Shown here: piece after piece, positions 35,050-47,219 of the stretch
Position numbering within the stretch: the stretch's first letter is position 1
Layout: each line of letters starts with the position of its first letter
Assembly (NCBI RefSeq): GCF_022965805.1
Contig: NC_133103.1
Coordinates: forward strand, 30,884,626-30,948,625
Direction: 5' to 3'
Source: Primulina eburnea
Taxonomy: Eukaryota; Streptophyta; Magnoliopsida; Lamiales; Gesneriaceae
Length of the DNA: 64,000 nt
Notes under the pieces: generated by a model
Told to the model about the DNA's origin: nothing
The model's database searches: none
What the model saw: the letters and a program-made list of their open reading frames with translations, nothing else
Made by a program: the position numbers and the translations under genes

Positions 35050-36159
35050 ATGCCTCCTAGACGTGCATCCGTTCATGAGAATCAAGCCGAGAATAGTGTT
35101 AATCGTCAAGGGAACAGTCAAGGAAATGCACCACCACCACCACCCCCACCTGGGGATCCTGCTACTCGTGCATTAGAGGACATGGCTCGTCTTTTCGAGC
35201 TACAGTTACAGCAGCAGCAGTTGCAACAGCAACAGTTACAACAACAGTTACAGCAGCAGCAGAAGACTAGGCCACAGCATGACATTTTTTATCAGTTCCG
35301 GAGGCTAGGGCCGAAGGAATTTTCTAGCACTACCGATATTTTGCTGCAGAGGGTTGGATTCGTTCACTTGAGGTACATTTTTGCTATCTTGATATGGGAG
35401 ATGCGGACCGAGTGAGATGTACCACCTATCTGTTTAGAGATGACGCTTCTTCATGGTGGGAAGGAGCCGAGCATGGTGTTGACCTTGCCACACTCACTCG
35501 GGCACAGTTAAAGACGAAGTTTTATGAGAAATATTTCACTCCGGATGCTAGGAGCCGAATAAAGAGGGAATTTATGGCTCTCCGCCAGGGAGATGTCACT
35601 GTTGCTGAATTTGTGAAGAAGTTTGATAGGGGTTGCCATTTTGTGCCCCTTATTGCCAGGGATGCAGAAGAAAAGCTAAGACATTTCATGGATGGCCTAC
35701 GACCTACCATTCGGGATAAAGTTATGATGATGCGTCCTGGAGATTATGCTGCAGCAGTTACCTATGCTTAGCAGGCTAAGCAATCCTTCAGGGACATTGA
35801 CTTTGAGTTACAGCGTAAGAGGCAACAACATCAAAACAATAATCAGCCTAACAAGAAGCCATATACGGGACCTCCTAGACCTCAAGGGCCTCAAAAGCTC
35901 CAAGGTCAGGGCAAGAAGCCAGTGCCACCAAAGCCACAGAATCAGGGAGCACCAAAGCCTGCTGAGAGGCAACCTTGCAAACAGTGCAACCGTACGCATC
36001 TTGGCAAATGCGAATGGGGATCTTATAAATGTTTATACTGCAAGGAGGAGGGACACATAGCCAATGACTGCCCAAAGAGGAAAGCAGCTACTACGGCCCG
36101 AGCTTATGTTATGAATGCCGAGGAAGCCGAGGAAGAGGCAGACACTACACTCATCACAG
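35050..36159 (+). pseudogene. Element D gag (first exon of a predicted spliced gag-pol)
   Basis: Starts MPPRR, the usual chromovirus Gag start, then a Pro-rich stretch and a long Gln-rich stretch (about residues 60-80). The retrotransposon Gag domain follows (GDADRVRCTTYL, WWEGAE, FYEKYF, LRQGDVTVAEF, GCHFVPL), then a basic linker and an intact zinc knuckle CLYCKEEGHIANDC. A one-base loss near 35337 shifts the frame and a TAG interrupts it at 35769-35771. The end is set at a candidate splice donor (CACAG|GTAACC). Unspliced reading stops at 36176. Confidence 0.85.
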
Positions 36160-36763
36160 GTAACCTAGTTATTTAACATTTTTATATTGCTTACTATTGC
36201 ATGAAATGTTAAATTGGTTATTAGTATGGATTTGGGATCAAGATTCAACCTAGAAAAAATTAGGTTGCATGTTCTACTTAGTTGGGCTTAAGTGATGATT
36301 TTAGAAACTATGGAGAATGATTTGAATTTTTGTGCCTTATTTTAATGTGAAGGATGAAATGATCCCAAATAAAAATTATTAGGGCCAAAATTAAAGAAAA
36401 ATCATAATTAAGGGGGGATTTCAAATTTTTGGGGGTTAATGTGCGATTTTCGAAACTTTGAGGTCTAAGGTGCAATAATTCGAAAATAAGGGACCTAAGT
36501 GCAATTTCTGAAATCTCAAGGATCTAAATGTAATTTTTGAAACATGAAGGGCTAAATCGGAATTTGAATAATATAAGGACATAATTGCAATAATTTGAAA
36601 ATCTTGGGGTCAATTTCGCAAATTTCAAAAGTTGAAGGATTAAAGTGCAATTTTTCCTAGAAACGCTTAAGTTCAACACGAAACCTTCATATAATTTTTG
36701 GAATTAATGATAGTAAATCCTTAAGATTCAACACGAAAAGATTTAAAGACATTTTCACCGCAG
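36160..36763 (+). other. Predicted gag-pol intron, element D (604 nt)
   Basis: GT at 36160 and AG at 36762-36763 (TTTTCACCGCAG). Joining ACA-G to GG-AGG restores a continuous frame from the end of gag into the protease region (ITG followed by [13 protein letters not shown]). Element C has an intron at the same place and in the same phase. The first part of both introns shares TAGGTTGCATG-TCTACTTA-like sequence, so they are homologous. Confidence 0.6.
36415..36660 (+). repeat. Degenerate ~40-bp tandem repeat inside the element D intron
   Basis: About six units of the type GG-CTAAGTGCAATTTTTGAAA with variable spacers. It accounts for much of the extra length over the 201-nt intron of element C. 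Confidence 0.7.
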
Positions 36764-39700
36764 GGAGGATCATCATTCTAGGTGTAGCTACCTTTGCTTT
36801 GCTAAATTCAGGAGCTACACATTCTTTCATATCAGAAACCTTCATCAAAAGACTGAATATTACTCCTCAAGATATGGGTTTGGGTTTCAAGGTTACTATT
36901 CCTTCCGGTGATCAAATGCTCACGTCTAAGATTGTCAAAAATCTGGAGCTTCGTTTATTCAGAGATGTAGTTCGGGCAGATCTTATTGTACTTCCTATGC
37001 CCGAATTTGATAATATACTTGGTATGGACTGGTTATCAGCAAATGGAGCTTCTATTGATTTTCGTCAGCGATCAGTATCTATTAAACCACCTGGTGTTCA
37101 ATCCTTTGTCTTTGAGGCGGCGAGAAACAAGCAAATGCCGCACGTCATCTCTTGTCTATGTGCGAGGAAGCTTATTAAGCGGGGATGCCAAGCTTCTCTA
37201 GCATGTGTCACTACTACGCATGCATCTACCAGTCAGAAGTTAGAAGATGTTGATGTTGTGAGAGATTTTCCTAGCGTCTTTCCCGAGGACGTTTCTGGCA
37301 TTCCACCCGATCGCAAAGTGGAATTCTCTATTGATCTTATGCCGGGCATTGTTCCTATATCTAAAGCACCTTATCGTCTAGCACCCGCTGAAATGAAAGA
37401 ATTAAAAGATCAAATTCAAGAACTGCTAGACAAGGGTTTCATTTGCCCTAGTTACTCTCCATGGGGCGCTCCGATATTATTTGTGAAAAAGAAAGATGGT
37501 AGCATGCGTCTTTGCATCGATTATAGTGATCTTAATCGGGTTACTATCAAAAATAAGTATCCACTTCCAAGAATTGAAGATTTATTTGATCAGTTGCAAG
37601 GAGCATCGATATTCTCTAAGATTGATCTGCGATCGGGATACCATCAATTGAAAGTTAAGGAGTCTGATGTTCACAAGACGGCATTTCGCACGAGATATGG
37701 GCACTATGAGTTTATGGTCATGCCATCCGGGTTGACCAATGCGCCAGCGATCTTCATGGATCTCATGAATCGCGTATTTCAGCCGTATCTGGATCAGTTT
37801 ATTATTGTCTTCATTGATGACATATTGATCTATTCCAACAGCAGGGAGGAGCATAGTCGCCATTGAGGACAGCACTGCAAGTTCTACAAGACAGAAAGCT
37901 TTATGCAAAATTCAGAAAGTGCGAGTTTTGGCTTGATAGAGTGGCATTCTTAGGCCACATCATTTCCAGTAGTGGAGTGGAAGTTGATCCAAGTAAAGTG
38001 GAAGCAGTGAAAGAGTGGCCAGTAACGAAAAGCGTCATCGAGATTCGTAGTTTCTTGGGACTAGTTGGTTATTATCGCAAGTTTATTCAGGGGTTCTCAT
38101 CTATAGCGGTACCTATGACTGCCTTGACGAAGAAAAATGCAAAATTTATTTGGGGACCTGAGTGCCAAGACAGTTTTGACAAGTTGAAGCAAGCCTTGAT
38201 ATCAGCACCTATGCTATCTATGCCATCAGGGCAAGGGGAGTATGTTCTTTATACCGACGCTTCTAAGCTTGGTTGGGCTCAGTTCTGATGCAAAACGACC
38301 GAGTTATCGCCTATGCATCGAGACAGTTGAAAATCCATGAAAAGAACTACCTACTCATGATCTTGAGCTTGCAGTAGTAGTCTTTGCGCTAAAAATTTGG
38401 AGACACTACCTTTATGGGGAGAAGTGCAAAATATTCACCGATCATAAAAGCTTGAAACAATTTTTCACCCAAAAGGAGTTGAATATGAGACAGCGCAGAT
38501 GGCTCAATTGGTAAAGGACTATGATTTTGACATTAGCTACCATCCGGGGAAAGCTAATGTAGTGGCAGATGCGTTGAGCAGAAAAGCAGTAGTTATCACT
38601 CAGTTATCGCTCCAAGGACCGTTGTAGTCTGAGATACAGCGGTTTGAGCTTACAGTATATGCCAGGGGCGAGGCCCCTAATCTTGCCACATTATCAGTCC
38701 AGTCGACATTGAGTGATAAAATCCATGAGGGGCAGTCCACTGATGAGCAGTTGCAAAAGTGGAGAGCTAGAGATGGAGCCAAGGGCCGGAATTTATATTC
38801 AGTGGTTGATGGTTTAGTCCGTTATCGAGACCGTCTATGGGTTCCTAGTGACGATTCTTTGAGACATCTCATTATGAAGGAAGCCCATGACACACCATAT
38901 TCCATTCATCCGGGCAGTACAAAGATGTATAGGGATTTACAGTTGTTGTATTGGTGGCCAGGCATGAAGAGAGACATCTTGAGATATGTATCCGAGTGTT
39001 TGACTTGTCAGCAAGTCAAAGCAGAGCATCAGCGACCAGTAGGAAAATTGAAGCCACTTCCTATCCCCGAGTGGAAATGGGAGAATATCACTATGGACTT
39101 CGTTGTGGGATTGCCTAAGACTGCTAAAAGATCAAATGCCATTTGGGTGATAGTTGATCGTCTTACGAAATCAGCGCATTTTCTACCTATTAAGACGACA
39201 TTCACCATGGTTCAGTATGCTGACTTGTATATTCGGGAGATAGCTTGTCTGCATGGGATACCAGTGTCTATTGTTTCTAACAGAGACCCGCGATTCACTT
39301 CATCTTTTTGGAAGAGTCTGCATGCAGCAATGGGGACCAAGTTATTGTTCAGTACAGCATTCCACCCTCAAACCGATGGTCAGTCAGAACGAGTTATTTA
39401 GATTTTGGAGGATCTACTGCGAGCATGTGTTGTCGATTTCCAAGGCAATTGGGAACCGAAATTACCTCTAGTGGAGTTCACCTACAATAATAGTTTCCAA
39501 TCATCAATCGGGATGGCTCCTTTTGAGGCACTCTATAGAAGGAAGTGTAGATATCATATTCATTGGGACGAGGTTGGGGAAAGAAGGGATATTGGTCCAG
39601 ACGTGATTGAAGAGACAGCGGAGCTTGTAGTCAAAATTCGTGATAGAATGAAGACTGCACAAAGCCGACAGAAGAGTTATGCAGACAAAAGGCGAAGGGA

Positions 39701-40139
39701 CTTAGAGTTTGCAGTGGGCGATCATGTGTTTGTAAAAATAGCACCCATGAAGGGTGTTATGCGCTTTGGCAAGAAGGGCAAGATTAGCCCTAGATTTGTT
39801 GGCCCGTTCGAGATTTTGGAGAGGATTGAGACACTAGCTTATAAAGTGGCTTTGCCACCAGCGCTTTCAGGAGTCCACAATGTGTTCCACATTTCAATGC
39901 TGCGGAAGTACATGTCGAATCCGTCACATGTGCTTAATTATGAGCCTCTTCATCTAACTCCAAATATGGCATACGAAGAAAGACCAGTCCAAATCTTAGC
40001 AAGGCAAGAAAGACGACTGCGGAACAGAGTCATTTCAATGGTCAAGGTCAAGTGGCTGAATCACTCGGAAGAGGAAGCTACTTGGGAAACCGAGAGAGAC
40101 TTGAAGAGTCGCTATCCAGATCTATTTGGTAAGTTCTAA
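36764..40139 (+). pseudogene. Element D pol: protease, RT, RNase H, integrase, chromodomain
   Basis: Ty3/gypsy order. Protease reads [12 protein letters not shown]: the active-site Asp is Asn. RT (about 37250-37860) has [24 protein letters not shown] and an intact [10 protein letters not shown]. Single-base losses near 37864 and 38275 shift the frame, and further shifts hit RNase H (38280-38600). Integrase (38709-39401) has the HHCC finger, then MDFVVGLP. The second catalytic site reads SNRDPRF, Asp to Asn. A TAG at 39399-39401 is followed in frame by the C-terminus. The chromodomain (about 39990-40130) has VKVKWLNHSEEEATWE. Several lesions are G-to-A changes. Confidence 0.9.
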
Positions 40140-40175
40140 ATTTCGAGGACGAAATTCTATTTAAGGGGGGGAGGA
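40140..40175 (+). other. Hairpin ATTTCGAGGACGAAAT and polypurine tract, element D
   Basis: The inverted repeat ATTTCG/CGAAAT directly follows the pol stop, then TTAAGGGGGGGAGGA primes the plus strand just before the 3' LTR. Elements C and B have the same arrangement. Confidence 0.85.
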
Positions 40176-40177
40176 AT

Positions 40178-43149
40178 TGTAAGGTCCAAAATTAACACGA
40201 CGTAATCCAACTGCATGCGAATCTAGAAATTTTGAAAATTGATTAATTAATTGATTTTAGTTGCTAATTAATTATGTGACATACTTGTTTATTTACTAAA
40301 TTAGATTTTTATTATCATCATGCATAAAATGATATTTTTAGGGATATTCAGTGAAGATAGAGGAACGGCGACAGAGGGCTGAAAAATGTAAAATGATTTT
40401 TTTATTATTAAATGATTTTTTTTATTATTTAAAATATGGTCGATGTTTTTAAGTATTTTTGAAAATAATGGGTTTTGAGGTGATTTTATACGCCGGGACG
40501 TAAATTTTATCGGTGTTGGTTTTTCAAATAAAATACGAGCATTTTGGCAACCCGGCTAATAAATTCACATTTTTAATTAAAGAAAAACTTTGTTATTATT
40601 TTATTAAATCCTAATTAAAACTAATGGGCTTAAATTTTGTGGCTTAATAGGCCTAAAGCCTACTTAGTAAATAAATTAGTATATAAAGTATTAATTGATC
40701 ACAAAACCCTACACTTGTTACTCAAACAATCGGCCGCCCTATATTAATTTCTGAAAACTCTCCCACTCACTCTCTACACACACACGACACTTCACTCAAA
40801 TTTTTGGGGAGAAATTCGTAAGGTCAAGCTCAAGAGCAAGCCAAATTCATCTCCCGTTCTTCGTCGTCAACGAACTTTCGTGCGTATATAACGCAAAGGT
40901 ACACTTTAATCTCCTTTTCTCATCCATCATGTCATATTATTTATTTAAATTGTTGGATGCATGAAGCACTTGAATTACTTTTCAGAAAACCGATTTATTG
41001 CATGTTTATCATACGGGTCCTTGTAGTTTTGTTGTTTAAAACACTTGTTCAAGCATGCTAACGGGGCTGCCATGATACTATGATAAGGTTAAGCAAAGTT
41101 TCAAGTAAAACTAAGTCACACACACACACACACACAAGTTCAGCAGAAACCAAAGAAACAAGGAAACACAGAAAACTGCATGCGGTTGTCTTGGGTTGGG
41201 ATGATCGGGTTTCATGTGGGAGGGTGAGCTTGGTCTCGGCTTGGGCTAAGGCTTTTGCTAGGGATGTGTTTGAGTCAGGGGTAGAGTCCTAGCCATGCTA
41301 GGACTCGAGCCAGGCAGTTTGGGAAGAGTCCTTTTTGACAAGGATACTCAACCCGAGAAGCACAGCAGTTCTTGCGCATGGTGTGCGCGGCAGCTGGAAA
41401 GGGGAGGGCTCGTTCCAGACTTGCTGGGCAGGGTTAGGGAGAGACTTCAGGGTCCTAAGGTTGTGCGCAACACACTGGTTTGGGGCTAGGGTCGTTGGCT
41501 AGGGTCCCTAACACAACAAACAAGAGTCCACACAATTTAAAACTCTCGGCCAGATTAAGTGTCACTTGGGCTGCTTTGTTTTTCGATTTTGGGCGGATAT
41601 TTTGACAAACTTAGAGTCCAGTAGGGTACTTTGGCATGTTGGACAAGTTTTGGTTCGACATGGCTCGGGAGTAACTCCTGAAAATCAAAAGATGGCTCGG
41701 GGTCGAAGTTTTGGTGTCAAATAGGGCTTTTAAAAGAAGAAAAATTGGAAAATGGCTCACAGGGGTCGAGTCGGGGTCCATAAGGGCTAAAATAATATAT
41801 AAAAAGACTAAATTTAGAATTTAAGAATTTTATATTAAAGTTTGGTATTTTTCGTGATTAAAATACCGTTAAAACAATTAAGAAAAGATAATTGAAAAAG
41901 TCTAACAATTAAGCCTAATAAAATTATGAAAAAATTCATGTAAGCTTAAATAATTATTGGGGACATGTTAGAGTCATGAAATCAAGAAAAAGTCGATAAC
42001 GTAAAATGTCGAGTCCCTGGGTAAAACGGTCTTTTTACACCTAGAAATTACTAAAGGTCATGGCAATGCCCGAAATGTTGTTTTTATGAAAATATGATTA
42101 TTTTTAGATGTTTATGAATTTCCCATGATTTAAGTATGATTTTTAAAATGTCTAAGGGATTTTACGATTTTAAGAAGACATTTAAAATACATGTTGCATG
42201 CTTGGTTTCAAAATGAAAATGTAAATATTATTCACAATTTTTATAAAGTGATGTGAATGAAAAATGTTGAAGGAAGTGAAGTGATTGTGACTAGTTCGTT
42301 AATAATGGCGACGTCGTGAGGGTTATGGTCCCAGTGGGAGCCCGACGATCGTGTTTCCATTACTGCGAATATGAGGTTATGAGATTTGAGGAAGAATGGG
42401 AATATCGTGAGGGGAGAAGGCCCCAGAGGGAGGCCATTTATGGGAGAAGGCCCCAGAGGGAGCCCCGACGAACGTATTTCTATTCGATCATGTTAGGCCA
42501 AGGCTCAGTTGACCGGTGAGAGTGTCGTTGATGTCCCCGTCGCCCAGTACTGTGGTTTTATGTAGATGGATCAGGAAAGTCACAATTAACGATCTGAATT
42601 CAGCTAAAGATAAAGGAAAATGTTTATGATCATGTTAAATGTTCATGTCATGTTGAGGAAAATTTTAAGGATTTATTTATGCATATCATGAAAAGTTATT
42701 TTTACTTAAAAGTATTTTCACTGTTGCATGTGATTTTATACTTATTATTCGTTATCAAGATTATAGTGTGTTGAGTCTTTAGACTCACTAGGTGTGATGG
42801 ATGCAGGTGGTTCTGAGGGAGGTCTTGATGGGTGATACTACTGGACTGAAGGTGCACACAACCCGAGGACCAGCGCTACAATTTTTGAATTATGCTTTAT
42901 GATTTAAGTTAAAGATTTTTTTAGATTATTTATTTATGCTTTTGAGAGATTTTTTTGAGAGGTTTAGTATGGGCTTTACTTTTCAAATTATTTCTTTTTA
43001 GGTTTGGTCAAACAGTAGACGTTTATGCTTTGCGACTATTTCACTTGAATTTTCAAATGCTAGTGGTTGATGTTTTATTTCAAATGGCAAAATATTTTAT
43101 TAAAAAAAATTCTAGTACTTTTAAAGCAATAAAAAGGACAGACGTTTCA
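40178..43149 (+). repeat. Element D 3' LTR
   Basis: 2,972 bp, TGTAAGGTCC...GACGTTTCA. Longer than the 5' LTR because it keeps a segment with a CA microsatellite near 41117. GAGTCTTTAGACTC lies at 42773-42786. Confidence 0.92.
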
Positions 43150-43154
43150 TTACG

Positions 43155-43865
43155 AGTGAAAAGATAAAATACAGAGAGGGCACACACAATGCTTATCAGC
43201 TTTGAAGAAGCAATCAGCCCAGAGGGAATAATTCAACGTGTTAGCAGCTTAGTTTTAGAAGAATATTTCCCTCAGTGTGTGAGAATACTTTCGAGTAGTT
43301 TTCAGAGATAAGTTCACACGCACACACACACACCAATCAAATTTTGTCTTGCACAATGACGTAAAACTTGTGTATGTAGTATTTCTCACATAGACGTTAA
43401 AGAAGTGTTGGCTGGAAGGTGATGTCTTCAGTGTAGACTAAGAGTTCAGTTAGGCAGTGGGTAAGTTCTAAGCTAGGTGGCTTTGTACAAGTAGTTGTAT
43501 AAATCAAAGTCTTTTAGTGATTCCTACCCGAGGTGGTAGAAGGGGTGACGTAGGAGCAGTTGAAGTATCTGAACACTCTAACTGTTTACCCCTAGCTTTA
43601 AACTGACTTGATCAGTTCGAGTATCTATGAGTTCAGTTCTCACCATAACTGAACTGATACATGCGAGAATTGATCCCCCTTATCTTCAGTTAATTTGTTA
43701 CACAAGATTAAAAGCTTTAACCGATCAGTTTTCTTAACGAAGGATTACTTCGAGTATTTTCCACTTGATTTAATTTCAAACTCGATCTAATTCATCGGTG
43801 TAACATTCTTAGATCACGAGCTATTGCAGCTCATCATGTTTTTAGAGGATTTTCCCAATACAACA
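43155..43865 (+). repeat. Ty1/copia LTR, 3' part (continues 31479-32101)
   Basis: Resumes after the TTACG duplication of element D and ends CCCAATACAACA directly before a PBS. It contains a CA microsatellite (about 43317-43333) and AACTGA/CAGTT words like the first part. Confidence 0.75.
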
Positions 43866-43867
43866 AT

Positions 43868-44055
43868 TGGTATCAGAGCTAGATGTTCTAAGAAGGACAT
43901 TTGAAAACTGATATTTCTTTTAAAATGTGTTTTAAAATGAAACCCTCTGGTAAAATTTATTTTTTTTGCTGTGATATTTTTTCGTTTAGTTGTTTGCAGG
44001 ATTTTTGAGTTCAACTGACAGCAGAATAGCTAAACTAATCAGCAAACAAGATTTT
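43868..44055 (+). other. PBS and start of internal leader of the interrupted copia element
   Basis: TGGTATCAGAGC at 43868-43879 shows that the split LTR is a 5' LTR. The leader runs to 44055 and is then cut by a chromovirus LTR. No gag is reached in the window. Confidence 0.75.
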
Positions 44056-45264
44056 TGTTGGGACCCGAACCTAATCCATCTTTTAATCATTACTAGGATC
44101 ATTTAATTAATTTGAGTCTAAATTTTTTTAAAAATACAATGTGGAAACGTAAAGTACTTAGTCGGATATAAACCTCAACATAAAGTACAAATTAGGTACA
44201 ACATATGTTTATTCCAACTAGAGTTCAGCCACTACATCAAGTACTGAAAATAACTCTACTCTAAGTCCGAATCTCCACGCTAATCTTGAATCTCTCATTC
44301 TCTTCGTGACCATTATCCTGTCCCACCTGTTGTCATGCACACATACAAACAAGACAACAGCCGGATAACTCCGGTGAGAATATAATCCCAGTATAAACAA
44401 CGTAAACATGCAGTCATATAAAAACATATATAAAAGCATGAAACACCTATCAATAACATGTATCAAAATCGGAAAACATGAAATGATATAACACTTTGAA
44501 TCACTCGTGACTCATCATCTCAAACTCGACTCATCTCTAATCTAGGGATCCCAGTTCCTGGATATTGTCACATATATCGAATCTCAGCGATAGGAATGAA
44601 TCAATTCCTAAACGACACCTATATAAATCAAATATCCAGTGTCTTGGCGAATCAACCGAAGACTTGGCGCATCAGCCATTGACTAGGCAAATCAGCCTAT
44701 GACTCAATACACGCTCTGTCTATGAATCAATAGACCACACATATCAATTTCATAATTGCAAATATCAATGCAATAAAATAAAGCATGTGATTTAGGGAAA
44801 CTCAAGTCAAATCGAACTCGAGTTGTGCAATCCCCAATCAACATTGATTTATATCTTTCTTTATATCAATCCGACTCTGTCAAAGTCTCGGATTCAATGC
44901 ATGTCAATACTCAATCTGGCAATAACAATAACGAGTAATACAATATCAATACCTTCCTCAATCAATACTGGATATAATCAGAACTGAATCAAATTCTGTT
45001 TCAACAGCATAACTGTACAATCTCACTATACCCAACAATACCAATCAACAGATATCGATTCCAACATCTCATAATCGATACCATACAAATATGATATCAA
45101 TTCTCAATCAAATCAACTCTGAAAATCATAACAATTTTGTACGGTATCCGTTCTTCATTCCGGTTTCGATTATACAATGTCTAGTATGTCAAGAACACCA
45201 TATATGAATCATATCTGATTCTGGTAGTATCATAATTTCAAATCATAACAAAACATAGTAAAAC
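44056..45264 (-). mobile_element. Truncated chromovirus LTR (family of the solo LTR at 3225), interrupted by element B
   Basis: Reads TGTTGGGACCCGAACC on the plus strand, the reverse complement of the GGTCCCAACA LTR end. It matches the family through the CCGGATAACTCCGGTGAG block and stops where element B begins (ATAGTAAAAC|TGTGGGG). The rest lies beyond element B/C, outside the window. ORFs such as 44218-44466 are not genes. Confidence 0.75.
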
Positions 45265-47149
45265 TGTGGGGACCCGGACGCTAATTCGATTTCTTAATCA
45301 TCATTGGGACTAATTAATCAATTAGAAAACAGGGTCTAAAATTTTTTTTTTCTAAAATGCTGAACGTAATGGAGATCATACTAATATACATATCAGTATA
45401 GAACAAAGTACAAGTCCTGTATGACATGCATTCAATACATACTAAGGTTCAACAACTATCTATCAAGTGTTCAAACCCTATCTACAGCAACGTCAAGTCC
45501 ATGGTCTCCACTCTAACCCTGATCTCTCGTCATCTTCTCGACCCTGATCATGTCCCACCTGTTATCATGCCCACATACAAACACGACAACAGCCGGATAA
45601 TTCCGGTGAGAATATAATCCCAATATAAATCAATGAATCATGCAATCATATTATAAACATAAAAGCATGAACAGGTAACAGCAATATGTATCAAAATCTG
45701 AAACATAATCAATATAAAACTGTCAACAATGCTCGTGACTACACGACTCAGACTAGACTCAATCCTAGTCTAGGGATCCCGGTTTTCCAACGTTGGAATT
45801 CCATATCGATCACCAATAAAAGAAAAAACTCCAATTCTATCCACATCGATAGCCAATCATCCGGTGACAGACTTTGGCACTATCGCCAATACACTATCTT
45901 GTGACATCGTGCAATGTGCCCGTGGCGATCCCACCACTATCAGGCACTTCTGTCACAAGATTACTCATCTAATACATGCTTCCTACCAATCAATAGAACA
46001 ACATATAATAATCAAATCAATGCATACAATAACAATAAGTATGTGATTTAGGGAAACCCAAGTATATCCTACTTGAGTCGATCTCCCGATACCACATTGA
46101 CTTATACCTTTCGTTCGTAGTCTCGGTCTGAAGCAATAACCGTTCTGAATTCAAGACTGTCTCTGTAAATCTGAAACGACATATTGAGAATCATAACATC
46201 AATATTCCATTCTCAATTCAACATTGAATCTGATTAATCTGGATTTAATTCAAATCAACGGTATAACGGCACAATCTCAGTATCCCCGTCAATACCAAAT
46301 CAACAGACATCAATTACAAATCATAACATATCAGATACAATTTGTAATTCATTCATAATCCCAATCTGTCCGATTTCAAATCAATATAATCAGAAAATCA
46401 TAAAAATTCCATAATCAGTCTATTTTTCAATCTGACTTCGATTCTACGATGTTTAACATATCCAGAACACCTTATATGAATCCTATTCAATTCTGACAAT
46501 GGCATAATTTCAGGACATATCAAAACTTAACAAAACTTACGTCCAGTTGTAGCCTACGTCGATAAGAACACAGTACTGAAGTCGGATTCAAATTCTGACG
46601 GACAGATTTTGCAAAAAAACGCGATCCTATGCTTTACGGACTAATTTTTCCAAAGTTTCCTTCGTTTTTCTTCTTCTGAATTATTCTGAACATTTGTATA
46701 TATATATATATTTATATATATATATATATATATATATGTAACATGCATAAAGACAAATGGCGCATCCTACATGCAACACGTCTCATATGCGCGACCCTCC
46801 TCGGCGCATATGCGCGAGACAGTATGTCTCAGCGCGTAGCTCGCACAGCCCCTCGCGCATATGCGGGCCCTTACTTGGCGCGTATGCACGAGGCCATTGT
46901 TCAGTTTGCCCAACTCTCGGGTACCCTCACACATATGCGCGGATACATGTCGCGCATATGGGCGAGGTTCTCTGGACATTTCGCGCATATGCGCCCGGCT
47001 GGATCGCACATATGCGCGAGAGTTCATCCTCGCACATACATCTTTTCACACGTTTTGTCAAATCGTGTCTCGGTTGGCCCTCTCCTAATCACCTTAAATT
47101 ATAACTCAATAATCGTTAATTTAACAGCGATTAAGTTTTGGGCATTAAA
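45265..47149 (-). repeat. Element B 3' LTR
   Basis: 1,885 bp. It carries the TA tract (46697-46738) and the GCGCATATGCGC palindrome cluster (46784-47035). Against the 5' LTR it has about 37 extra bases near 45335 and lacks a 50-base duplication found at 52500-52600. Confidence 0.88.
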
Positions 47150-47154
47150 TTTCT

Positions 47155-47196
47155 CCCCCCCCCCCCCCCCCTAAGATATGATTTCGTCCTCGAAAT
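47155..47196 (-). other. Polypurine tract (G17) and ATTTCG/CGAAAT hairpin, element B
   Basis: On the minus strand the conserved inverted repeat (47181-47196) is followed by CATATCTTAG and then 17 consecutive Gs next to the 3' LTR. The G-run is far longer than in elements C and D (6-7 Gs). Confidence 0.85.
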
Positions 47197-47219
47197 CACA
47201 GGCAATCAATCATATCAAT

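Larger units (their letters stand above)
32102..43149 (+). mobile_element. Element D: complete Tekay/Del-like Ty3/gypsy chromovirus
   Basis: 11,048 bp with LTRs TGTAAGGTCC...GACGTTTCA, iMet PBS, gag, a predicted intron, PR-RT-RH-IN, a chromodomain and a PPT. Target duplication TTACG at 32097-32101 and 43150-43154 is perfect. The LTRs are similar, but the 5' LTR lacks about 340 bp present in the 3' LTR (about 40995-41330, including a CA microsatellite). Coding is disabled by frameshifts and by changes of catalytic residues. Confidence 0.95.

Noticed and set aside
38709..39490. Overlapping alternate-frame ORFs in element D integrase (for example 39253-39471, 39308-39490)
   Set aside because: Shadows of the integrase frame, which carries the recognisable motifs.
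41117..41137. CA microsatellites (also about 43317-43333)
   Set aside because: Ordinary simple repeats without further structure.
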